From an uncultured Eubacteriales bacterium (lineage in GTDB: Bacteria > Bacillota > Clostridia > Oscillospirales > Oscillospiraceae), in the NCBI GenBank assembly GCA_900550165.1, contig URQY01000009.1, positions 1 through 63,187 on the forward strand: a stretch of DNA of 63,187 nucleotides, written 5' to 3'. The notes under the pieces are model-generated. The model searched no databases and had not been told where the DNA came from. It saw only the letters and a list, made by a program, of their open reading frames with translations. Positions 58,917-63,187 of the stretch are shown piece after piece (position 1 is the first letter of the stretch; each line of letters starts with the position of its first letter). The position numbers were made by a program, and so were the translations under genes.

Positions 58917-59753
58917 TTATTCGGCGCGCTTTTCCGTTTTTTCAAGCGCATCGGCGACGGGATCGAGCCAGGAGCCCGAAAAGTCCTCGATGCGGCCATC
59001 GTCCGTGAGCGCGGCGAGTGCGGGGTCGATGGGCATTTGAGCGAGCAGAGGAAGAGAATGGCGCCTGGCGGCCTCTTCGCTCTTGCCCTCGCCGAAGAGG
59101 TAGATCTTTCTGCCGCAGTCGGGGCAGGAAACATAGCTCATGTTCTCCACAAGGCCGACGATGGGGATATCCATTTTTTCGGCCATCTTCACGGCCTTTT
59201 CCACGACCATGGAGACGAGGTCCTGCGGGGAGGTGACGATGACGATGCCGTCGAGCGGGACGGACTGGAAGACGCTCAGCGGCACATCGCCCGTGCCGGG
59301 GGGCATATCGACGAAGAGGTAGTCGACGTCCCAGACCACGTCCGTCCAGAACTGCTGGACAACGCCGCCGATGACGGGGCCGCGCCAGATGACGGGGTCG
59401 GTCTCGTCCTCGAGCAGCAGGTTGATGGACATCAGCTCCACACCTGTGCGGCTGGCGCAGGGATAAAGCCCTGTCTGCGAGCCGGTGGCCTTGTCGTGCA
59501 CGCCGAAGGCCTGCGGGATGGAGGGACCGGTGATATCGGCGTCCATGACGCCGACCTTGTAACCGCGGCGGTGCAGCGTGACGGCAAGCTGGCTCGTGAC
59601 CATGGACTTGCCGACGCCGCCCTTGCCGGACACAACGCCGAACACCTTGCCGATGTGGCTTTCGGGGTGCGGCGCTTTGCGCAGGGACTGCGGCGTTGCA
59701 CGCTCCGCGCAGCTCTCGCCGCAGGTGGAGCAATTATGGGTGCATTCGCTCAT
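58917..59753 (-). CDS. Mrp/NBP35-family Fe-S carrier ATPase
   Basis: A 278-residue P-loop protein. The deviant Walker A is VVSGKGGVGKSMVTSQLA, switch regions include DADITGPSIPQAFG and VDMPPGTGD, and a CxxC is in VSCPDCGRK. The short N-terminal extension CTHNCSTCGESC adds four cysteines, resembling the N-terminal ferredoxin-like cluster of eukaryotic NBP35. It likely binds and transfers iron-sulfur clusters to target enzymes. A promoter lies 40 bases upstream (minus sense TTGACT 59820-59815 and TACACT 59797-59792). Confidence 0.93.
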   Translation of the reverse strand: MSECTHNCSTCGESCAERATPQSLRKAPHPESHIGKVFGVVSGKGGVGKSMVTSQLAVTLHRRGYKVGVMDADITGPSIPQAFGVHDKATGSQTGLYPCASRTGVELMSINLLLEDETDPVIWRGPVIGGVVQQFWTDVVWDVDYLFVDMPPGTGDVPLSVFQSVPLDGIVIVTSPQDLVSMVVEKAVKMAEKMDIPIVGLVENMSYVSCPDCGRKIYLFGEGKSEEAARRHSLPLLAQMPIDPALAALTDDGRIEDFSGSWLDPVADALEKTEKRAE

Positions 59754-59839
59754 AGTTTGTATGATCTCCTTTGCCGGGTGGATTTTGCAACAGTGTATAC
59801 CAGCCGCGCGCGGAAGTCAACCGCGCGCGGCCTGACAAA

Positions 59840-60679
59840 TCATGCCTTGTGCTCATCGCCGAAGAGCTCGTCGGCCGCTTTTCTGGCCTCGGCCTCGCTC
59901 TCGTTCAGGCGGGCGCGGATGGCGGCAAGCAGATCTTCACGCGTCTTGCGGATATCGGGGTGGGAGTAGAGCAGGCGGCGCTCGAAGATATCGGCGCTGT
60001 CGCGCAGGGCGCGGGCACGCTCGCGCACCTCGGCACGGCGCTCTGCCTTGCGCTCCTGATTTTCCTCGCGCTTTTCGGCAACGTAGTCCTTGAGCTCGGC
60101 TTGCAGCTCGCGCAGCTTGCCCATCTGAGAGCTGAGCTGGAAGGCACTGCGGAAGGAGAGGATCGTATCCATGAGGTAAATGCCGAAGATGAACGAGGCG
60201 AGCGGCACGGTGATGGCCGCGCCGAGACCGGTGATGTGCGCCCAGAGCCACGGCTGCACAACATGGCACAAAAGAACGCTCGCAAGGCCGAAGCACGCGG
60301 AGTTCAAAAGACAGACGCGGCCGTTGATCTGAAACTTATAATGGGAGTAGTCCCACCAGCGCATATGGAAGAGCTTTTCCATGATCCAGCTTGTGAAGTA
60401 TTCGAGGACCGATGTGACGATGGCACCGAAGATGAACGTCAGCACCGGGTTCTTGAAGCCGCCGTGCAGACAGTAGAGCACGAGCAGTGCGCCGTGACCA
60501 TAAATGGGGCAGAGGAAGCCGTTGAGAAAGCCTCTCTTTTCGCAGATGTGGCCCTTGGGGATGGAACAGTACAGCATTTCGCCGCACCAGCCGAGCACAC
60601 TATAAGCGATGTAGAGCAGGAACAGTTCGCATAGACCGATGAAGTCGCTGGGGAGGAGCAGGGCTTGCAATGTGGACAT
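59840..60679 (-). CDS. CmpB-like membrane protein ('putative ABC-transporter type IV' family)
   Basis: A 279-residue protein with about five membrane helices (residues ~15-185, including LFLLYIAYSVLGWCGEMLY and FGAIVTSVLEYFTSWIMEKLF) and a charged coiled-coil tail (from about 195, Glu/Arg/Lys-rich). The WWDYS motif is typical of this family. Despite the name, its transport role is unproven. The ATG at 60679 follows AAAGGAG. It starts 27 bases after the SbcC-like gene, so the two are probably co-transcribed. Confidence 0.8.
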   Translation of the reverse strand: MSTLQALLLPSDFIGLCELFLLYIAYSVLGWCGEMLYCSIPKGHICEKRGFLNGFLCPIYGHGALLVLYCLHGGFKNPVLTFIFGAIVTSVLEYFTSWIMEKLFHMRWWDYSHYKFQINGRVCLLNSACFGLASVLLCHVVQPWLWAHITGLGAAITVPLASFIFGIYLMDTILSFRSAFQLSSQMGKLRELQAELKDYVAEKREENQERKAERRAEVRERARALRDSADIFERRLLYSHPDIRKTREDLLAAIRARLNESEAEARKAADELFGDEHKA

Positions 60680-60706
60680 GAGGTGTTCTCCTTTTAACAA
60701 AGTAGG

Positions 60707-62764
60707 TTACAGACTGAGGAACGTGATGCCGTTGCGCCCGGAGAGGTACGCGGCTTCGCGGTGCTGACAGGTGAAGAGCAGGATCTGGTGTGCTTGGCTC
60801 TCTTCATATAATAGCTCGAGCGCGGCGCGGCAGCGGTCGTCGTCAAAGCGGACGAGCGCGTCATCCAGCACGAGGGGGATGGGGTCGTCCGCGGGCAAAA
60901 CGGTCTCGCAGATGGCGAGGCGCACGGCAAGATAGAGCTGGTCGAGCGTGCCGAGACTCAGGCAGTGCGCGTCGTGCGCAACGGCCGCGCCTGTTTCACC
61001 GGCCTGCGCGCCGAAATCGCAGTCGAGCAGGACGCTTTCGTATCTGCCGCCCGTCAGACGGGAGAAGAGCTCACCCGCGCGGCGGCTGAGCGCGGGGGAA
61101 AAGCGGCTTTGCAGTGCGGTGTTGGCGCTTTGCAGGGCGTCCATTGCAAGGGCGATGGCATCGTATTCCGCCTGCGCCTTGGAAAGCGCCTCGTGCTTTT
61201 GCGCGAGCTGCGCTTCAAGCGTTTCGCGTTCGCCGACGGCACGGCGGAGGCCTGCGGCTTGGTCAAGCTCGCTTTGCAGGGCGCGGCGCTGCTCGGAAAG
61301 CTCCGTGAGCGCATCCCGAAGCGCTGCACGGGAGCGCGTGGGACGGGCAACGGGCGTGTCGGGCATTGGCGTCGCCGGACGCTGCGCGCAGAGGAGCTCA
61401 TACCTTGCGCGCGCTTCGTCCGCTTTGCGGCTGAGGGCGTCGAGCGCGTCATACTGCGCGAGTGCGTCGGTGATATATGCGCTCACGCGGGAGAGACTGC
61501 CTGCCGGAATGAGCGCGAGCAGCGCGGCGGCGGACGAATCGTAGGAAGCGAGCAGCGCCTCCTTTGCGGAAGCGGCGCTGTTGAGCGCGTCAAGCAGTTG
61601 CCTGCGGAGCGTGCCATGCGCGGTAAAGGCTTTGCGTCGGCGCACACGGAACAGGGCGGCGGCCGCGGCGCCGACGATCGCGGCTATGCCCAGTACGATA
61701 TCATAGAGCGGCGGCGTTTGCAAGACGGTGCAGGCGATCAGCGCCAGTGCGGACAGAGCGCCGAGAGCAAGACCCATATAATAGAAGGGGGAGAGGGACG
61801 GAGTGGCGTGCTGCGCGTCAAACCGGCGCAGGGCGGTCTCAGCTTCCTCGCAGCGGAGCTCGGCCCGGTCGATCTCAGACTTGCGGCCCTTTAAACCGTC
61901 CCATGCGGCGCGGCCCTGCGCAACAACCTCACGCGGCGGACAAGCGTTCAGCCGGAGGGTGCGTGCTGCAAGCTCGGCTTGGCGGGCGGCATCCTCCGCG
62001 GCGGCTTTGGCACGGGAGATGGCTGCGAGCTGCTCCTGCGCATCGCAGATATCATGCGCACGGAGCGCGGCGCGAAGCGCGTCCTCTTCGCTGCCAAGGG
62101 CAGAAAGCGCGGCTTCTGCTTCCTGCTTGCGTGCGTCGAGCTGCGCCAGCTCGTCGAGAGAGCGCGTCAATTCGACGATCTCGGCCTCCAGCGCGGGGAT
62201 GCGGCCGGACTTATTATACTTGCGCGCGTTGAGCTGCTTTTTGAGTGACTTGATGGCGTCGGTGCAGGATGCGTGCTCCTCGCCGGTCGTGAGGAGTGCG
62301 GCGATGCGGCGCTCGAGCTCGGCGCTTGCGTCGACCGTCAGGCTGCTCTGGCGAATGAACGCGCTGCGCTCGTAGACCTCGCGCGGTACGCCGAGCAGCT
62401 GCTCGCCGGCGTCCTCGGCAGTGAGGGAGGGGACGGCTTCGCCGCTGCCGGTGTAGACGGCGGAAAAACGGCCCATCGGGTCGCCCGCACGAAGCGTGTC
62501 GCGCGTGAGTGTGAGATCACCCGCGCGGCAGATGAGCTCCAGCGTGCCCTGCATGGGCGCAAGCGACCAGGGGGCATAGCGGTTTTTGTCGGCAAACGCG
62601 CCGCGCTCGCGCGCCGGGAAACCGTAGAGCATCACGCGCAGAAAGGCAAGCAGGGTGGACTTGCCGGACTCATTCGGCGCTTCGATGATATTGAGCCCCT
62701 TTTCAAATGTCAGCGCGCGGCGGTCGAGCTTTCCGAAGGTTGCCGTTATGCGGCGGAATTGCAA
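60707..62764 (-). CDS. SbcC/Rad50-like AAA ATPase
   Basis: A 685-residue SMC-type ATPase. The N-terminal Walker A is IIEAPNESGKSTLLAFLR. Two long coiled-coil regions (about 165-300 and 395-560) flank two adjacent hydrophobic segments (near 318-365), an unusual position for membrane-like stretches. The C-terminal signature SLGTLDQLYLAVRLA and Walker B IPLVLDDALVRFDDD complete the ATPase. It resembles YhaN-like proteins, which normally pair with an SbcD/YhaO-type nuclease; none is adjacent. The start is a TTG at 62764 with GGGGGTG 7 bases upstream. Confidence 0.85.
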   Translation of the reverse strand: MQFRRITATFGKLDRRALTFEKGLNIIEAPNESGKSTLLAFLRVMLYGFPARERGAFADKNRYAPWSLAPMQGTLELICRAGDLTLTRDTLRAGDPMGRFSAVYTGSGEAVPSLTAEDAGEQLLGVPREVYERSAFIRQSSLTVDASAELERRIAALLTTGEEHASCTDAIKSLKKQLNARKYNKSGRIPALEAEIVELTRSLDELAQLDARKQEAEAALSALGSEEDALRAALRAHDICDAQEQLAAISRAKAAAEDAARQAELAARTLRLNACPPREVVAQGRAAWDGLKGRKSEIDRAELRCEEAETALRRFDAQHATPSLSPFYYMGLALGALSALALIACTVLQTPPLYDIVLGIAAIVGAAAAALFRVRRRKAFTAHGTLRRQLLDALNSAASAKEALLASYDSSAAALLALIPAGSLSRVSAYITDALAQYDALDALSRKADEARARYELLCAQRPATPMPDTPVARPTRSRAALRDALTELSEQRRALQSELDQAAGLRRAVGERETLEAQLAQKHEALSKAQAEYDAIALAMDALQSANTALQSRFSPALSRRAGELFSRLTGGRYESVLLDCDFGAQAGETGAAVAHDAHCLSLGTLDQLYLAVRLAICETVLPADDPIPLVLDDALVRFDDDRCRAALELLYEESQAHQILLFTCQHREAAYLSGRNGITFLSL

Positions 62765-62890
62765 GCAAATACACCCCCTGCCGATGGAAGAATAAAGAAT
62801 ACCTTATTATAACATCCTGTTCCGGATTTGTCTTCATGAAGAGTGAAAAAGGAGACCAGAAAATAATTCTGAAAAAATTGAAAAAAGGTG

Positions 62891-62919
62891 TTGACAATTC
62901 GAAACTATAGTGTTAAGAT
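62891..62919 (+). promoter_or_regulatory. rrn operon promoter
   Basis: TTGACA (62891) and TAAGAT (62914) are 17 bases apart, about 210 bases upstream of 16S. The AT-rich sequence before the -35 box could act as an UP element. Confidence 0.8.
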
Positions 62920-63127
62920 AACACCTGTTCCGCGAATGGAGCGTGCACCTTGTAAATTAAACAACGAAACTTTGACAAGCACCAGATGAAAAACTGTGCG
63001 AAATGCACAGAGCTTGCGAGGAGGACGGTTAAGTCAATTACGTTTTCTCGTAAGGATAAAAAGTTTTAAGCTATGACAAATAGCTCGATAAAGATTAGCT
63101 CAGACTTAGGTCTGTGTTGATACCATT
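62920..63127 (+). other. 16S rRNA leader region
   Basis: About 200 bases of transcribed leader without an ORF. It should contain antitermination and RNase III processing signals, but I cannot identify a clear boxA. Confidence 0.5.
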
Positions 63128-63187
63128 TTATTGAGAGTTTGATCCTGGCTCAGGACGAACGCTGGCGGCGTGCTTAACACATGCAAG
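63128..63187 (+). rRNA. 16S ribosomal RNA, 5' end (cut by the window edge)
   Basis: The universal 5' segment GAGTTTGATCCTGGCTCAG begins at 63134, followed by GACGAACGCTGGCGGCGTGC and the start of helix H6. Only about 60 bases are present. The mature 5' end is approximate. Confidence 0.97.

Noticed and set aside
57506..59134. Upstream extension of the LysR gene to 844 codons
   Set aside because: The extension crosses the divergent promoter and the CofE-like gene in antisense. The start at 57505 has a good ribosome-binding site and the standard LysR N-terminus.
1..63187. CRISPR arrays, insertion sequences, prophage genes, tRNA genes
   Set aside because: No regularly spaced direct repeats, transposase or integrase motifs, phage structural genes, or cloverleaf-like sequences were seen on either strand by eye.

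Overview
This 63.2 kb window looks like chromosomal core DNA of a GC-rich (about 60%) Gram-positive anaerobe of the Clostridia, probably an Oscillospiraceae relative of Flavonifractor or Intestinimonas. That placement is inferred from gene style, the single-chain glycyl-tRNA synthetase behind a T-box, an LTA-synthase-like sulfatase, SLH repeats, and the first ~60 bases of a 16S rRNA gene at the right edge. No insertion sequence, prophage, CRISPR array or tRNA gene was seen.

Layout. 0.1-10.7 kb: an rRNA methyltransferase, an HTH-NfeD fusion with its SPFH partner, glyQS with a T-box, an LTA synthase-like protein, a GH3 lipoprotein, AlaX and a lipid kinase. 10.7-14.1 kb: groES-groEL behind a canonical CIRCE operator, then bioY behind a likely BirA operator. 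14.1-20.7 kb: glycerate kinase, a MATE pump with a 16-codon leader ORF, a gamma-glutamyltransferase, and brnQ with a 38-codon leader ORF containing Leu-Ile-Val-Gly-Ile. 20.7-27.8 kb: a complete glycine cleavage operon (gcvT-gcvH-gcvPA-gcvPB-lplA-lpd) behind a tandem glycine riboswitch. 27.9-30.6 kb: a cupin, a methyltransferase and rpoN. 30.6-38.4 kb: histidine degradation (hutU, hutI, ftcD, fchA, hutD) with a divergent LysR regulator and an Lrp-type regulator, but no hutH. 38.5-43.2 kb: a secreted stalk-domain protein and a zur-znuACB zinc-uptake operon. 43.2-50.2 kb: a lipoprotein, an iron alcohol dehydrogenase, glyA, a THF riboswitch with a FolT-like transporter, a methyltransferase and rsmI. 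50.3-58.9 kb: an SLH-anchored S41 protease, a GIY-YIG protein, nnrD, a CoA-transferase homologue, a glycine-riboswitch-controlled AGCS symporter, a LysR regulator and a CofE-like ligase. 58.9-63.2 kb: an Mrp ATPase, a CmpB-like membrane protein, an SbcC-like ATPase, and the rrn promoter with the 16S start.

How it fits together. Glycine and tetrahydrofolate one-carbon metabolism recurs throughout: the cleavage system, glyA, formimino-THF enzymes, folate uptake, a glycine-type symporter and glycyl-tRNA synthetase. Four of these transcription units sit behind recognisable RNA sensors (T-box, two glycine riboswitches, one THF riboswitch).

The most novel-looking signal is a family of five intergenic elements (about 190-375 bp; near 3.3, 32.5, 36.9, 45.2 and 47.9 kb). 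They share one order of hairpins and short conserved linkers, and their stem sequences differ but stay paired. Every copy starts just after a stop codon, in the same sense as the gene it follows. I do not recognise the family.
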